Source of the DNA: Thiobacillus denitrificans
GTDB taxonomy: Bacteria > Pseudomonadota > Gammaproteobacteria > Burkholderiales > Thiobacillaceae
DNA: 64,000 bases
Assembly (NCBI GenBank): GCA_020723405.1
Contig: DYIY01000011.1
Coordinates: 1-64,000 of the forward strand
Reading direction: 5' to 3'
Shown here: positions 7,130 to 15,493 of the stretch, piece by piece
Layout of the letters: each line of letters begins with the position of its first letter
Position numbering within the stretch: position 1 is the first letter of the stretch
Translations under genes and position numbers: made by a program
The notes under the pieces: model-generated
Told to the model about the DNA's origin: nothing
Seen by the model: the letters and a program-made list of their open reading frames with translations, nothing else
Database searches by the model: none

Positions 7130-7341
7130 GCAGCTTCCTTTTGTGCGGCTTGCAGGCGGGCGTTGGCATCGGCCCAGGCCTTGCAGGCGTCGTAGGTGGA
7201 TTGGGCAATGCCCGGAATTTCCTGGTAGCCGGCCGGCAGTTTGTCTTCCACCAGGTCATGCAGCTGGGAAGCCCACTCGCTGGCCAGCCGCTTGAGTTTC
7301 TTCACTTCCTTGTCGAGGTTCTTGATGTCGTCTTCAGTCAT
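7126..7341 (-). CDS. Small nif-associated helical protein (CCE_0567/DUF683 family)
   Basis: A 71-residue protein beginning MTEDDIKNLDKEVKKLKRLA, the typical start of the CCE_0567 family that forms a helical hairpin and is encoded beside nifX and the NifX-associated protein in many diazotrophs. Cyanobacterial members have been described as metal-binding; the sequence here has few candidate ligands. Its reading frame could extend upstream to 7398, but the family start and an upstream purine-rich site favour 7341. It overlaps fdxB by 4 bases. Confidence 0.85.
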   Translation of the reverse strand: MTEDDIKNLDKEVKKLKRLASEWASQLHDLVEDKLPAGYQEIPGIAQSTYDACKAWADANARLQAAQKEAA

Positions 7342-7424
7342 GTTCCTTACTCCGCAAAATGGTGAGAAACCGGGTGCACCCCCAGGCTTTCTCCTCACTC
7401 TTCATTCCTCGTTCCTCGCCTCTT

Positions 7425-7886
7425 TTACAGTCCGGCCACGTCCGGATATTTGCCGACGATTTCCAGGGCCACGGAGAGCAGCTTGTCGGCCTCGTCCTTC
7501 ATCTTCGACAGGCTGTCGAAGCTGAAGCGGTGTACGTCGCGCAGGGTACGATCCAGCACCACCAGCTTGCCCACGGTGATGAGGACCCGGCCGAAGCCTT
7601 CGTGGGTCAGGTTGAGCATGGGCACGGCCATCAGCTTGCATTCCTTCTCGATCAGCACGGCGATGGCGTTGTAGAAGCATTTCACCCGGGCCAGGGTTTC
7701 CTCGTCGGGATCGCCGATCACCGGGATCTCGCGGCGCTGTTCCTTGGTCTTCACGTAGGGGGCCAGGATCTTTTCCACCGGCCAGCCGTCGTAGGTGCCA
7801 TAGCTGTCGATGGCGCGCATCTGCTTGACCATTTCCTTGACGAAGTCGGTGGTCAGGATGGGGTCGAGTTCGGCAGTGGCAGTCAT
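7425..7886 (-). CDS. NifX-associated nitrogen fixation protein (DUF269)
   Basis: This is the conserved partner found behind nifX in most proteobacteria. Recognisable parts are TTDFVKEMVKQMRAIDSYG near residues 12-30, a GTYDGWP motif, and LTHEGFGRVLITVGKLVVL in the C-terminal half. Length 153 aa is typical. The function is not established; it is genetically linked to FeMo-co synthesis. The ATG at 7886 overlaps the end of the RseC-like gene by 4 bases (ATGA). Confidence 0.9.
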   Translation of the reverse strand: MTATAELDPILTTDFVKEMVKQMRAIDSYGTYDGWPVEKILAPYVKTKEQRREIPVIGDPDEETLARVKCFYNAIAVLIEKECKLMAVPMLNLTHEGFGRVLITVGKLVVLDRTLRDVHRFSFDSLSKMKDEADKLLSVALEIVGKYPDVAGL

Positions 7887-8329
7887 GGGGTTTCTCCTTG
7901 ATTCAAAGTGGGAATGGATGAAGACGCTTGGACCACCCGCAACTGGGGCGGGCGGGAAAGGATTCGGGCCAGCAGCAGGCCCAGGGCGGCACCAGCCAGG
8001 GCCCCCAGGGCGCCGCCGGCATCGTGGGCGAAACGGCCTTCGCCCAGCACGGCGCCGAACACGGCCAGCAGGGCGGGTAACAGGTAGGCCAGCAGGCCGG
8101 CCCGCAGGAGGTCGCCCTCCGGAACGGCCAGGACCCGTTCTTCGCCGGCCTGGATCTGTCCCTCACAGGCGATGGCAATGGGTTGCCGGCGGCCGGAGAA
8201 GTAGCGGCCAAGGCCGGATATGCCGCAGGTATCCCTGGAGTGGCAGGCAGTGCAGCCGCCCGCCTCGGTGGGCTCCACCAACAGGTTGCCATCCCGGGCG
8301 GAAAGCACGCGCACGCGGGTTTCGATCAT
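7883..8329 (-). CDS. RseC/RnfH-linked SoxR-reducing-system family membrane protein
   Basis: RseC-family proteins are small inner-membrane proteins with a Cys-rich N-terminal domain, associated with the Rnf/Rsx electron-transfer complex. Here residues 1-60 contain GGCTACHSRDTCGIS, the C-x2-C-x5-C signature, followed by a basic patch; two membrane helices follow (about residues 75-95 and 100-120). The position in the nifX operon suggests a role in membrane-coupled electron supply to nitrogenase, as Rnf has in other diazotrophs; no rnf genes are in this window. Start ATG at 8329 overlaps the small gene upstream by 4 bases. Confidence 0.82.
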   Translation of the reverse strand: MIETRVRVLSARDGNLLVEPTEAGGCTACHSRDTCGISGLGRYFSGRRQPIAIACEGQIQAGEERVLAVPEGDLLRAGLLAYLLPALLAVFGAVLGEGRFAHDAGGALGALAGAALGLLLARILSRPPQLRVVQASSSIPTLNQGETP

Positions 8330-8508
8330 GGCTGCATCCCGACAGGCTGGCTTCGGCCCAGCAGACGGTGAATGCCGACGGTCCATCCGCCCCATGCACG
8401 AAGGGAGGGTACGGGGGAGGCGGACCGGGGGACCGGGGCCCGAAGGGCCTCCGGCACAACCCGGCACCACTGCTCCCGGCGCGCTTCCCTGAGCCTGCTG
8501 CTCATCAT
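8326..8508 (-). CDS. Small uncharacterised protein between nifX and the RseC-like gene (60 aa)
   Basis: A reading frame of 60 codons exactly fills the 175-base gap between nifX and the RseC-like gene. Its ATG overlaps the nifX stop (the ATGATGAG junction at 8503-8508) and its TGA overlaps the next ATG (ATGA at 8326-8329). Overlaps on both sides are hard to explain by chance and suggest a real, translationally coupled gene. The product is Arg-rich and contains three Trp (segment RAWGGWTVGIHRLLG) and one Cys. No family is recognised and no membrane helix is clear. Confidence 0.55.
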   Translation of the reverse strand: MMSSRLREARREQWCRVVPEALRAPVPRSASPVPSLRAWGGWTVGIHRLLGRSQPVGMQP

Positions 8509-8978
8509 TCCGACCACCCCTCTTCTTCCATGGCGGCGAAGCGGTCGCCGGAGACGTCGGACTTTTTCAGGTATTTGGCCATCCAGGCCGGCGGGGTGCC
8601 CAGCATGGCCTGATTGAGGCCGCACAGCAGTTCGTCGATGACCGCCCCTTCTTCCACCTTCATGGGTTGGATGCCGGCGGCCAGGAGCTGTTTGATGGCT
8701 GATGCGCCGACAGCGTTGCAGTACACGGCCGCGCACCCCGCCAGCAGACTGATCTTGCTGGCCAGCTTGCCCTCGTGGCCATCCATGGCGGTGTCGCTGT
8801 CGGTGAATTCGGCCACTTCGACGAGCTTGGCCTCCTCCTCGGAAAGCTCGTAGATGGCGAAGGCCTCGGCGGCGCCGAAATGCTGGTCCACCAGCTTGCG
8901 GTCGCTGCTGGCAAAGGCGACTTTCAGGCTCATGGCAGCCCCCTCCTCAGTGGACGTGACCAGACGCAGATGACGCAT
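8505..8978 (-). CDS. nifX: NifX, FeMo-co precursor carrier
   Basis: NifX binds NifB-co and the VK-cluster and shuttles them between NifB and NifEN. The signature [18 protein letters not shown] is at residues 18-35, and the rest of the ~110-residue NifX/NifB-C domain follows ([14 protein letters not shown], then [20 protein letters not shown]). ATG at 8978 gives the N-terminal tail [13 protein letters not shown] seen in other NifX proteins and overlaps the nifN end by 32 bases; an internal ATG at 8933 also has a strong GAGGAGGGG site, so a shorter form is possible. Confidence 0.93.
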   Translation of the reverse strand: MRHLRLVTSTEEGAAMSLKVAFASSDRKLVDQHFGAAEAFAIYELSEEEAKLVEVAEFTDSDTAMDGHEGKLASKISLLAGCAAVYCNAVGASAIKQLLAAGIQPMKVEEGAVIDELLCGLNQAMLGTPPAWMAKYLKKSDVSGDRFAAMEEEGWSE

Positions 8979-10338
8979 GGACGGCCTCCCCCCGGACGGC
9001 ATAGACGGACACGTAGGGCTCGGCCTCGTGATGGGCGTTGTCCACCATCAGGTTGGCCAGGTCGAACAAGGCCTGGCGGGTGCCCCGGTAACCGATCCAC
9101 AGGCGCTGGTAGCCGCCGATCAGGTCGTATTGGGGGAAGCCCGCGCGGAACAGGGGCACCCCCAGGCGCCGGGCCGTTTCCGCCGCGTGGGAATTGCAGA
9201 TGACCAGGTCCACGCCATTCTCGATGGCCGCCTTTTCCATGTCCTCCAGGTCCCCCAGCTTGACCTGGGCGGCGGGCACCTTTTCCAGGATGGGCGATTT
9301 GGAGGGCGCCACGGCAGCGGTGACCCGACACCCCACGCCGTGCACCAGGCTGGCCATGCCATAGAGCAGGTCCGGATCGCCGGCAATGGCGATGCGGGCA
9401 AAGCCCAGCATGAAATGGGTGTCCACCATGGCATCCTGCAACTGGGCCCGCTGCCGCTCGATCTTCTCCGGCACGGCCTGGCCGCTGATCTCGGCCAGGG
9501 CGGCGATGAACTCGTCCACCGCCTCCAGCCCCATGAGACTGTCGAAACGCCGGTCGGGCACGCCGCTGCGCTCCTTGAGAAGATCGGCGGCGTCGTGGAG
9601 GGCGCGGCCCACCACCAGGGTGGCCACGGATTCGTTCATGGTGAGGATTTCCGCCACCGGAGTGCCGCCCACGCTCACCGGGCTGGACTCCTGGTCGGTC
9701 AGGTGGCCGTCCAGGGAATCGGCCAGGTCGGGCATGACCACGGGCCGCAGCCCGAACATCTCGATGAGATCCTTCAGATGCTCCAGATCGCCGGGGGTGA
9801 GATGGGCGCCGGCCAGCACGTTGACCTGCTTCTTGCGCCGCCCCACCCGGCTGGTGTCTTCCGGCACCAGCACGTCGATGATGCCCTTTACCGCCAGGGC
9901 GAAGCCGGATTCCAGGCAGCCCACGTAGTCCGGGGTGATCACCGGCACCACGGGGATATCGGCGAATTCGGGAAACTCTTCCTTGAAGCGCCTGGCCAGG
10001 CGCTTGATGTCGGCACCCTGGGTTTCCGACAGGCCGGTGGTGGGCAGGCCGATGAGGGCCGGCTTGCTCTTCTCGGAAATGGTCTTGAGGCCCTCGATCA
10101 CGCTGTCGTCCGCCCCCATGACGGTGCTGGACTGGTCCATGGCCGTGGTTTGCAAGGGGATGGGCTCGCGGAAATGGCGCACGAAGAACACCTTGCCGAA
10201 GGCGGTGCACCCCTGGGAACCGTGCATCATGGGAATGGCGCGGTTGATGCCCAGGAAAGCCAGGGAAGCTCCCACCGGCTGGCTCACCTTCAGGGGATTC
10301 ACCGACAGGGCCTTGCTGCGCTTGATGATCTCGGCCAT
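8947..10338 (-). CDS. nifN: Nitrogenase FeMo-co scaffold protein NifN
   Basis: NifN is the beta-like subunit of the NifEN scaffold on which FeMo-co matures. The start [17 protein letters not shown] and the [20 protein letters not shown] motif near residue 40 (with the conserved Cys ligand) are typical, as is [12 protein letters not shown]. Length 463 aa is normal. The gene is not directly behind nifE: an inverted TPR gene and its own promoter lie between. It is preceded by a sigma-54 promoter at 10447-10462 and a NifA site at 10505-10520, and heads an operon of about 13 genes reaching to 3290. Confidence 0.96.
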   Translation of the reverse strand: MAEIIKRSKALSVNPLKVSQPVGASLAFLGINRAIPMMHGSQGCTAFGKVFFVRHFREPIPLQTTAMDQSSTVMGADDSVIEGLKTISEKSKPALIGLPTTGLSETQGADIKRLARRFKEEFPEFADIPVVPVITPDYVGCLESGFALAVKGIIDVLVPEDTSRVGRRKKQVNVLAGAHLTPGDLEHLKDLIEMFGLRPVVMPDLADSLDGHLTDQESSPVSVGGTPVAEILTMNESVATLVVGRALHDAADLLKERSGVPDRRFDSLMGLEAVDEFIAALAEISGQAVPEKIERQRAQLQDAMVDTHFMLGFARIAIAGDPDLLYGMASLVHGVGCRVTAAVAPSKSPILEKVPAAQVKLGDLEDMEKAAIENGVDLVICNSHAAETARRLGVPLFRAGFPQYDLIGGYQRLWIGYRGTRQALFDLANLMVDNAHHEAEPYVSVYAVRGEAVHASSASGHVH

Positions 10339-10339
10339 G

Positions 10340-10408
10340 TCAGCGCACCTCAAGGACCTTGCCCCGGCGGGCGGTCCGGCTGGATTCGTAGTGGGGATGG
10401 GGCAACAT
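10340..10408 (-). CDS. Possible small leader ORF directly before nifN (22 aa)
   Basis: A 22-codon frame (starting [12 protein letters not shown], ending VLEVR) ends one base before the nifN ATG (TGACATG). It lies inside the predicted 98-base nifN leader; the frame continues upstream to an ATG at 10441 that would precede the expected transcription start. The ribosome-binding site is weak. It could couple to nifN translation or be a remnant of a lost gene. Confidence 0.25.
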   Translation of the reverse strand: MLPHPHYESSRTARRGKVLEVR

Positions 10409-10446
10409 GGCGTTATCCAGGTCGATGACAGGGTTGGGCATACCCC

Positions 10447-10462
10447 TGCAATCGGCATGCCA
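10447..10462 (-). promoter_or_regulatory. Sigma-54 promoter of nifN operon
   Basis: Minus strand reads TGGCATG CCGA TTGCA, an exact -24/-12 layout. The predicted transcription start is near 10436, about 98 bases before nifN. Confidence 0.85.
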
Positions 10463-10504
10463 GCGACAACTGCATGTTTATTTTGGATATTTTCCCTCCG
10501 GGCC

Positions 10505-10520
10505 TGTCTTGAAGACGACA
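10505..10520 (-). promoter_or_regulatory. NifA upstream activator sequence for nifN
   Basis: Perfect TGT-N10-ACA on the minus strand (TGTCGTCTTCAAGACA), centred about 77 bases upstream of the predicted start. Confidence 0.8.
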
Positions 10521-10683
10521 AGACCCGGAACCAGTGAAGGAAGTGCGACACAGTTGGAAGGGGCGGGCCGGAACCCCCGGGGGTTGGGCCCGCAAGGTCC
10601 GCGTAAACAGTCCTGCGGAATGCCATTTTTCACCATAGAATCAAGGCATCTCCCAGCGGAGCAGAAGACGAGGAGGACACGCC

Positions 10684-11868
10684 ATGGCCACCGTGAACCT
10701 ATTGACCCCATCGGGGCTGTTCGCCTATACCGGCCCCCAGACGGCCAACCTGGAGGCCCAGGCCACCAACGCGGTCAATTACGGCATTTCCCGGTTCACG
10801 GACGGTGACTACGAAGGCGCCATCCGGGAGTACAAACGGGCCGTGGCCCTGGCCCCCAATTCCAGCCTGGCGGTGGACGCCTACAACTCCATGGGCCAGG
10901 CCTACACCCAGAACGGCCAGAACGACGAAGCCATCAAGGCCTACCAGGAGGCCCTGCGCCGGGATCCGAACCGCTCCGACATCCGCATCTCCCTGGGCAA
11001 CATCCACTTCTACAACAGCGACTACGACGCTGCCGTGGCCCAATACGAGGAAGCCGTCCGGGTGGACCCGGGCTCGGCCAACCGCTTTTCCCTGGCCCAG
11101 GGCTATCTGGCCCAGGGCAACCTCACGGAAGCGGAGTTCCAGTTCAGCCGGGTGCGCGACATGGCCCCCGACGAGCCCAGCGGCCATTACGGCCTGGGCC
11201 AGTTGTACGCCAAGCAGGGAGACAAGGAACGGGCCATCGAGGAATTCCGCGCCGCCATCGACGTGCAGTGGGACTTCTGGGATGCCTACGTGGAACTGGG
11301 CTACGCCCTGGTGGACACGGGCGAGACCGCAGAGGCGGAAGGCCTGGCCACCTACATCTACGACTTCGACGCAACCAAGTCCGCCACCCTGTTCGAGTAC
11401 ATCGACCAGCAGAAACCGGCCACCATGTCCCTGGCCCTGAGCGGCGGCAGCTTCGTTTCCACTTTGGGTCCGGGCACGCCAGTCTCCTTCCTGGGCAACT
11501 ACACCCCCGACTCCAGCCAGACCCTGTCCATGGTCTTCCAGTTCGATAAGCCCATGAACACCAGCTCGGTCCAGGACATCACCAACTGGACCATCAGCCG
11601 CAGCACCAACACGGGCCTGGGGGATGGCTACAACTACGGGCTGCCGGTACCGGAAACGGAAGCAACCCTGTCCCCCCATCCATTGGCCGTGTACTACAAC
11701 CCATCGGACTACACCGCCACGGTGTACTTCTCCATCAACCAGAACGCCGACATCAGCGCCACCATCGACCCGTCCCACATCCAGTTCACCTTCTCCGGCG
11801 TGGATGGTTACGGCATTTCGGTGGACCCGGCCACGGACCAGTACGCTGGATTCTCCGGTTTCGCCTGA
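10684..11868 (+). CDS. TPR-repeat protein inserted between nifE and nifN (394 aa)
   Basis: Residues ~30-235 contain at least five tetratricopeptide repeats (for example GDYEGAIREYKRAVALAPN, then NDEAIKAYQEALRRDPN and DYDAAVAQYEEAVRVDPG). The C-terminal ~150 residues form a different, beta-rich domain of unknown family that includes SMVFQFDKPMNTSSVQDITN, similar in feel to bacterial Ig-like modules. No signal peptide is obvious, so location is unclear. ATG at 10684 has a strong GAGGAG. It is transcribed against nifE and nifN and has no recognisable nif promoter. It could be an adaptor for an unknown complex. Confidence 0.8.
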   Translation: MATVNLLTPSGLFAYTGPQTANLEAQATNAVNYGISRFTDGDYEGAIREYKRAVALAPNSSLAVDAYNSMGQAYTQNGQNDEAIKAYQEALRRDPNRSDIRISLGNIHFYNSDYDAAVAQYEEAVRVDPGSANRFSLAQGYLAQGNLTEAEFQFSRVRDMAPDEPSGHYGLGQLYAKQGDKERAIEEFRAAIDVQWDFWDAYVELGYALVDTGETAEAEGLATYIYDFDATKSATLFEYIDQQKPATMSLALSGGSFVSTLGPGTPVSFLGNYTPDSSQTLSMVFQFDKPMNTSSVQDITNWTISRSTNTGLGDGYNYGLPVPETEATLSPHPLAVYYNPSDYTATVYFSINQNADISATIDPSHIQFTFSGVDGYGISVDPATDQYAGFSGFA

Positions 11869-11882
11869 GGGGGGGAACGCCC

Positions 11883-13289
11883 TCAGGCGGCCACTTCCAC
11901 CCCAGGCGCCACGCTGGTCTTCCATGGGGCCGGCTTGCGCACCGAGGGCCACACCGGGCTTTCCATGGTGAGGGCCAGTTGCCGGGCCAGTTCCAGCATG
12001 CCGCTGTAGCCCTCGTAGCCGAATTCCCGTTCCTGATTGATGTCCAGGAAGGGGATGCGGGCCTTCAGGGCGGTGTACATGTTGCGGCCGCCAGCGATGA
12101 GGATGTCGGCCTGATATTCCTTGACGATGCCCAGCAGGGCCTTGGGGCTGCCGTCGGTGATCATCTTGGTGTTCTCGCCCATGATCTCGCGGATGCGGGC
12201 CTTGTCCTCTTCCGTGGACTTGTTGGTGCCCGTGGCCACCACGGTGAGGCCCAGATCCTGGAGGGCCGAGACGATGGACCAGGACTTCACCCCGCCGGTG
12301 TAGAGCAGCACCCGCTTGCCGCGCAGGCGCTGGCGCCAGGGCTCCAGGTCGGCGTGGATCTTCGCTTCTTCCCGGGCGATCATGGCTTCCACCCGGGCGC
12401 TCAGGTCCGGGTCGTCGATAAGCTTGGCGAAGTCCCGGAAGGCGTTGGAGGTGTCGGTGACGCCGTAGAAACTGCCCTCGAAGAAGGGCACGTTGTAGGT
12501 GGTCTGCATCTTGCGCGCCACGTTGAGCAGGGCCTTGGCGCACACCACCATGTTCACTTCCGCCCGGTGCATGGTCTGCACTTCGTGGAAACGGGCATCG
12601 CCGGACAGGGTGCAGAGGATGCGCAGACCCAGTTCGTCGAACAGGGGCAGCACGTTCCAGAATTCGCCGGCGATGTTGTATTCGCCGATCAGGTTCACGT
12701 CGTGAACCTTGACGCCGGGCCGCTGGGCTTCCGGGGGCACCGGGTCGGGTTCCCGGGTGCCGATGACGTGTTTGAACATGGACTCCCCGGCGATGCGGTT
12801 GCCCAGGTTCTTGGTGCCGTAGAAGCCGGCGCAGTCCACCGGCACCACGGGGGTGCCCCAGCGCTCGGTGGCGGCCCGGCAGACCGCTTCGAAATCGTCG
12901 CCCACCAGGGCCGGCACGCAGGTGTTGTAAACGAACACGGCAGCGGGGGAATAGCTGTCGAGGGCCTGCTTGATGGCGTGGAACAGGCGTTTCTCGCCCC
13001 GCCCCATGATCACGTCCTGTTCGGTGAGATCCGTGGTCATGCCGATCTTGTAGAGGGTGGGCCCGGACGACCGGGTGCCCCGGTTGTCCCAACTGGAGCC
13101 GGCGCAGGCGATGGGGCCGTGGACGATGTGGGCCACGTCGGCGATGGGCAGCAGGGCGATCTGGGCCCCGTCGAAGGAACAGCCCCCGGCCGTGGCGCCC
13201 GGCTTGGGCTTGGCACAGCCGGATTTGGACTTGGCGTTGTGGGAGCAGGCGGGCTCGTTGAGCAGTTCGGCGACTTGCTTGGCTTGCAT
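11883..13289 (-). CDS. nifE: Nitrogenase FeMo-co scaffold protein NifE
   Basis: NifE is the alpha-like subunit of the NifEN scaffold. Conserved features include [19 protein letters not shown] near residue 85, [15 protein letters not shown] near 140, and the glycine-rich [16 protein letters not shown] in the second half; the C-terminus [19 protein letters not shown] is typical. The start is set at ATG 13289 (468 aa): the longer frame to 13325 runs through the promoter. It is monocistronic here, since the next gene downstream is inverted and nifN has its own promoter. Confidence 0.96.
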   Translation of the reverse strand: MQAKQVAELLNEPACSHNAKSKSGCAKPKPGATAGGCSFDGAQIALLPIADVAHIVHGPIACAGSSWDNRGTRSSGPTLYKIGMTTDLTEQDVIMGRGEKRLFHAIKQALDSYSPAAVFVYNTCVPALVGDDFEAVCRAATERWGTPVVPVDCAGFYGTKNLGNRIAGESMFKHVIGTREPDPVPPEAQRPGVKVHDVNLIGEYNIAGEFWNVLPLFDELGLRILCTLSGDARFHEVQTMHRAEVNMVVCAKALLNVARKMQTTYNVPFFEGSFYGVTDTSNAFRDFAKLIDDPDLSARVEAMIAREEAKIHADLEPWRQRLRGKRVLLYTGGVKSWSIVSALQDLGLTVVATGTNKSTEEDKARIREIMGENTKMITDGSPKALLGIVKEYQADILIAGGRNMYTALKARIPFLDINQEREFGYEGYSGMLELARQLALTMESPVWPSVRKPAPWKTSVAPGVEVAA

Positions 13290-13320
13290 GGCAGGGACCC
13301 GAGGTGGTTTGCCTGACTGT

Positions 13321-13336
13321 TGCAAGCCCCGTGCCA
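13321..13336 (-). promoter_or_regulatory. Sigma-54 promoter of nifE
   Basis: Minus strand TGGCACG GGGC TTGCA is a perfect -24/-12 element; the expected transcript starts near 13310, 21 bases before nifE. Confidence 0.9.
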
Positions 13337-13376
13337 GTCATCAACCCATTGTTTTATATGGAATCGACCCCGTCCT

Positions 13377-13392
13377 TGTAGGCAACCCGACA
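13377..13392 (-). promoter_or_regulatory. NifA upstream activator sequence for nifE
   Basis: TGT-N10-ACA (plus strand TGTAGGCAACCCGACA), centred about 75 bases upstream of the predicted nifE start. It lies 40 bases upstream of the promoter. Confidence 0.8.
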
Positions 13393-13432
13393 GACACCGG
13401 GGCAGGATGCCAACAAGGCGCGGGTTGGAACC

Positions 13433-14398
13433 TCAGACGGAATAGGGCGAATCGATCCAGCGTTCCAGCAGGACCGCATCGGGCTCCGGCAGATAGTGGA
13501 AATCCTCCACGATGTCCTGCATCACCCCCTGGGCGATCTCCCTGGGCACCAGGGCACCGGCCACCAGGTGGAAGTACCAGGCAGCGGAATAGCCGGCGGC
13601 CCGGTCGAAGGCATGCAACTGCTCCGACAAATCCACGCCGCGCACGTCGGTGCGCCAATGGAAGGGCTTGAGACGGCGGGCCAGCAGGGACACCGGCGTG
13701 GCCGACATGACCGTATTGCGGTAGCGGTCCTTGTGTTCCCGCAGGGCCAGGATCCAGTAATCGCTGAAGTGTCCCCGGGCGGCGGCGCTGCTGGCCGCCC
13801 ACTCGGCCATGAAACGGCCGGCGGGCGCCAGTTCCCCCATGCCGGCGGGCAGCCGGGCGGCCACCAGGCGGATGTCGGTGAGGCGGCGGAAAAGATATCG
13901 GGGCGCGCCCACCGGCTGGGCATCCACCAGAGCCGGGACCAGGGGGTCGGTGAGTTCCTCCAGGTCGTTGGGTGGGGTGTCCGGATGGATCAGGCGGCGG
14001 TCCAGCACCTCTTGCAGTTCCTCCACCTCCAGTTGCAGGAAATCGGCCGGAGCCCGGCCGTAGGCGGCGACGAAATAATGGGTGCGGCCGGAATGGCGAG
14101 TGGTGAGCAGGTCGTCGCCGCCGTGGCGGTCCAGGAACTCGCCCATGTCGTCCTGGCAATCGGCCAGTTCAGCGTCGCACCAGGACACCAGATCTTCGGC
14201 CAGGCGGGTGCCGTCGGGGCGGATCACGCCGCCGGGCCGGTACCAGCCCCCCCGGGTCAGGGCGAAACGGAAGGTCTGGCCCGGCAGGATCCGCGCCACG
14301 GCTTCCATGAGGGCACTGTGGTGGGGCCGTGGCGGAGCGGCCTCGATCTCGGCTTGCAGCCGGCTCAGGGAAGCATCGTCGATGGGGCAGCCATTCAT
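13433..14398 (-). CDS. Uncharacterised protein paired with the LRV 4Fe-4S protein (321 aa)
   Basis: Family not recognised. The 321-residue soluble protein begins MNGCPIDDASLSRLQAEIEA and shows a mixed alpha/beta plan; noticeable stretches are LTRGGWYRPGGVIRPDG at about 50-65, LVPALVDAQPVGAPRYLFRR in the middle, and FHLVAGALVPREIAQGV near the end. There are two conserved-looking Cys near residues 74 and 80 (WCDAELADC). It starts 3 bases after the LRV gene, so both are probably translated together under the same NifA promoter. Role in nitrogen fixation is inferred only from regulation. Confidence 0.75.
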   Translation of the reverse strand: MNGCPIDDASLSRLQAEIEAAPPRPHHSALMEAVARILPGQTFRFALTRGGWYRPGGVIRPDGTRLAEDLVSWCDAELADCQDDMGEFLDRHGGDDLLTTRHSGRTHYFVAAYGRAPADFLQLEVEELQEVLDRRLIHPDTPPNDLEELTDPLVPALVDAQPVGAPRYLFRRLTDIRLVAARLPAGMGELAPAGRFMAEWAASSAAARGHFSDYWILALREHKDRYRNTVMSATPVSLLARRLKPFHWRTDVRGVDLSEQLHAFDRAAGYSAAWYFHLVAGALVPREIAQGVMQDIVEDFHYLPEPDAVLLERWIDSPYSV

Positions 14399-14401
14399 GG
14401 C

Positions 14402-15172
14402 CTAGTCCTCTGTTTGCAGAAATTCGGTCAAGCGCGCCCGGGCCCGTTCCCGGACATCCGGGTCCGAATCCTCCACCAGGGCGGCCACGGCATCAATAGG
14501 GGCATTGCCCGCCGCCCCCAACCGGACCCGCCACTCGGGATCGTGGAGCAGGGCGGCGGCATCTTCGGGCAACATGCGGGCGGCGACGATGGCCCGCACT
14601 TCCGGATCCGCATCGGCGGCCATGCGCTTCAGGGCAAAACCGGGCAGGCGGCGGGCCACTTCCTTGCGCACCTCCCGTTCCGGATCGTCGGTCATCCGGG
14701 TCAGCCGGCCGTGGGGCAGACGCTCGGCCACCCGCTGGCGGACCATGTAGTCCGGGTCGCTGATCAGCACTTCCAACTGCTCCGCCGGCAGGCGCGAAGC
14801 CACGGTGATGCGCACTTCCCGGTCCTGGTCCCGGGCCAGGGCGGCCAGGGCCTCGGGGGGCAGGCGCAGGGCAACCGCCCGGCGCACCACCTCGTCCGTA
14901 TCCCGGGCCAGGCTCAGGATGGCCTGCATGGGGGCATAGCGCACCGCGATGGCGCGCCGCTCCCAGAAATCGTCCTCCAGGCAGGATTCGGCGAACTCCG
15001 GATTGCGGCGCAGGAAGCGGTCGATCTGCCGGCCGCTCTGGGCCACCAGGCAGACGTCGCCGGGCACGCAACGGCCCGCCACCTTCAAGGTGTCCCGATG
15101 GGGACAGACGGTGCAATCGGCAAGGGGCACCTGGGTCAGATGGGTTCCGGGCCGGCGGCGATGGTCAGACAT
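14402..15172 (-). CDS. 4Fe-4S leucine-rich-repeat-variant (LRV) protein
   Basis: This matches the Azotobacter LRV protein, whose structure is a superhelix of 24-residue LRV repeats with an N-terminal 4Fe-4S cluster. The N-terminal ~65 residues contain four cysteines (DCTVCPHRDTLK, GRCVPGDVCLV) for the cluster; after that at least six ~24-residue repeats with VR..VA.RLP follow (for example EVRITVASRLPAEQLEVLI). In Azotobacter the gene lies near nif genes but has no known function. Start ATG at 15172 fits the family; the frame upstream is not supported. Confidence 0.88.
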   Translation of the reverse strand: MSDHRRRPGTHLTQVPLADCTVCPHRDTLKVAGRCVPGDVCLVAQSGRQIDRFLRRNPEFAESCLEDDFWERRAIAVRYAPMQAILSLARDTDEVVRRAVALRLPPEALAALARDQDREVRITVASRLPAEQLEVLISDPDYMVRQRVAERLPHGRLTRMTDDPEREVRKEVARRLPGFALKRMAADADPEVRAIVAARMLPEDAAALLHDPEWRVRLGAAGNAPIDAVAALVEDSDPDVRERARARLTEFLQTED

Positions 15173-15366
15173 GCCCCATGCCTCCTTCCGGGGTCCGGCG
15201 GCCGGCCCCCGGGAGCCGGCCGGACTTGGCCGGCGCAATCGTCAAAAACCGTCCGCGACGGGGACGAGTTTCGCTTTCGACGAGCAAAGTCCGACAAGCT
15301 CCAAGCATCGTGATCTCCATGAACTGAAGGCCCTCCGCCATGGACGAGCCAACCCGGAGGAGTCTC

Positions 15367-15382
15367 TGCAAGCCCCATGCCA
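15367..15382 (-). promoter_or_regulatory. Sigma-54 promoter of LRV operon
   Basis: Minus strand TGGCATG GGGC TTGCA, exact -24/-12 spacing. It implies a leader of about 180 bases before the LRV start, longer than in the other nif units. The leader (15173-15356) holds a possible 58-codon frame starting at 15341 that overlaps the LRV start by 8 bases, but its ribosome-binding site is weak. Confidence 0.82.
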
Positions 15383-15477
15383 GTTGACGGGAAAGCCGCA
15401 AACCGCTGATTTCACTCGGCTTGGCAGTGGCCAAAGGAGCAACCCCGGGAGAATGGCTACGCAAGCGAAAGGGCTTT

Positions 15478-15493
15478 TGTCACAAAAGCGACA
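15478..15493 (-). promoter_or_regulatory. NifA upstream activator sequence for LRV operon
   Basis: TGT-N10-ACA (TGTCACAAAAGCGACA on the plus strand) about 130 bases upstream of the predicted start. It overlaps the last codons of the acetyltransferase gene. Confidence 0.75.

Noticed and set aside
8977-10428. Long plus-strand frame opposite nifN (483 codons)
   Set aside because: High GC bias creates long antisense frames; nifN is clearly coded on the other strand.
14402-15313. Antisense plus-strand frame across the LRV gene
   Set aside because: Typical high-GC mirror frame; the LRV repeats are coded on the minus strand.
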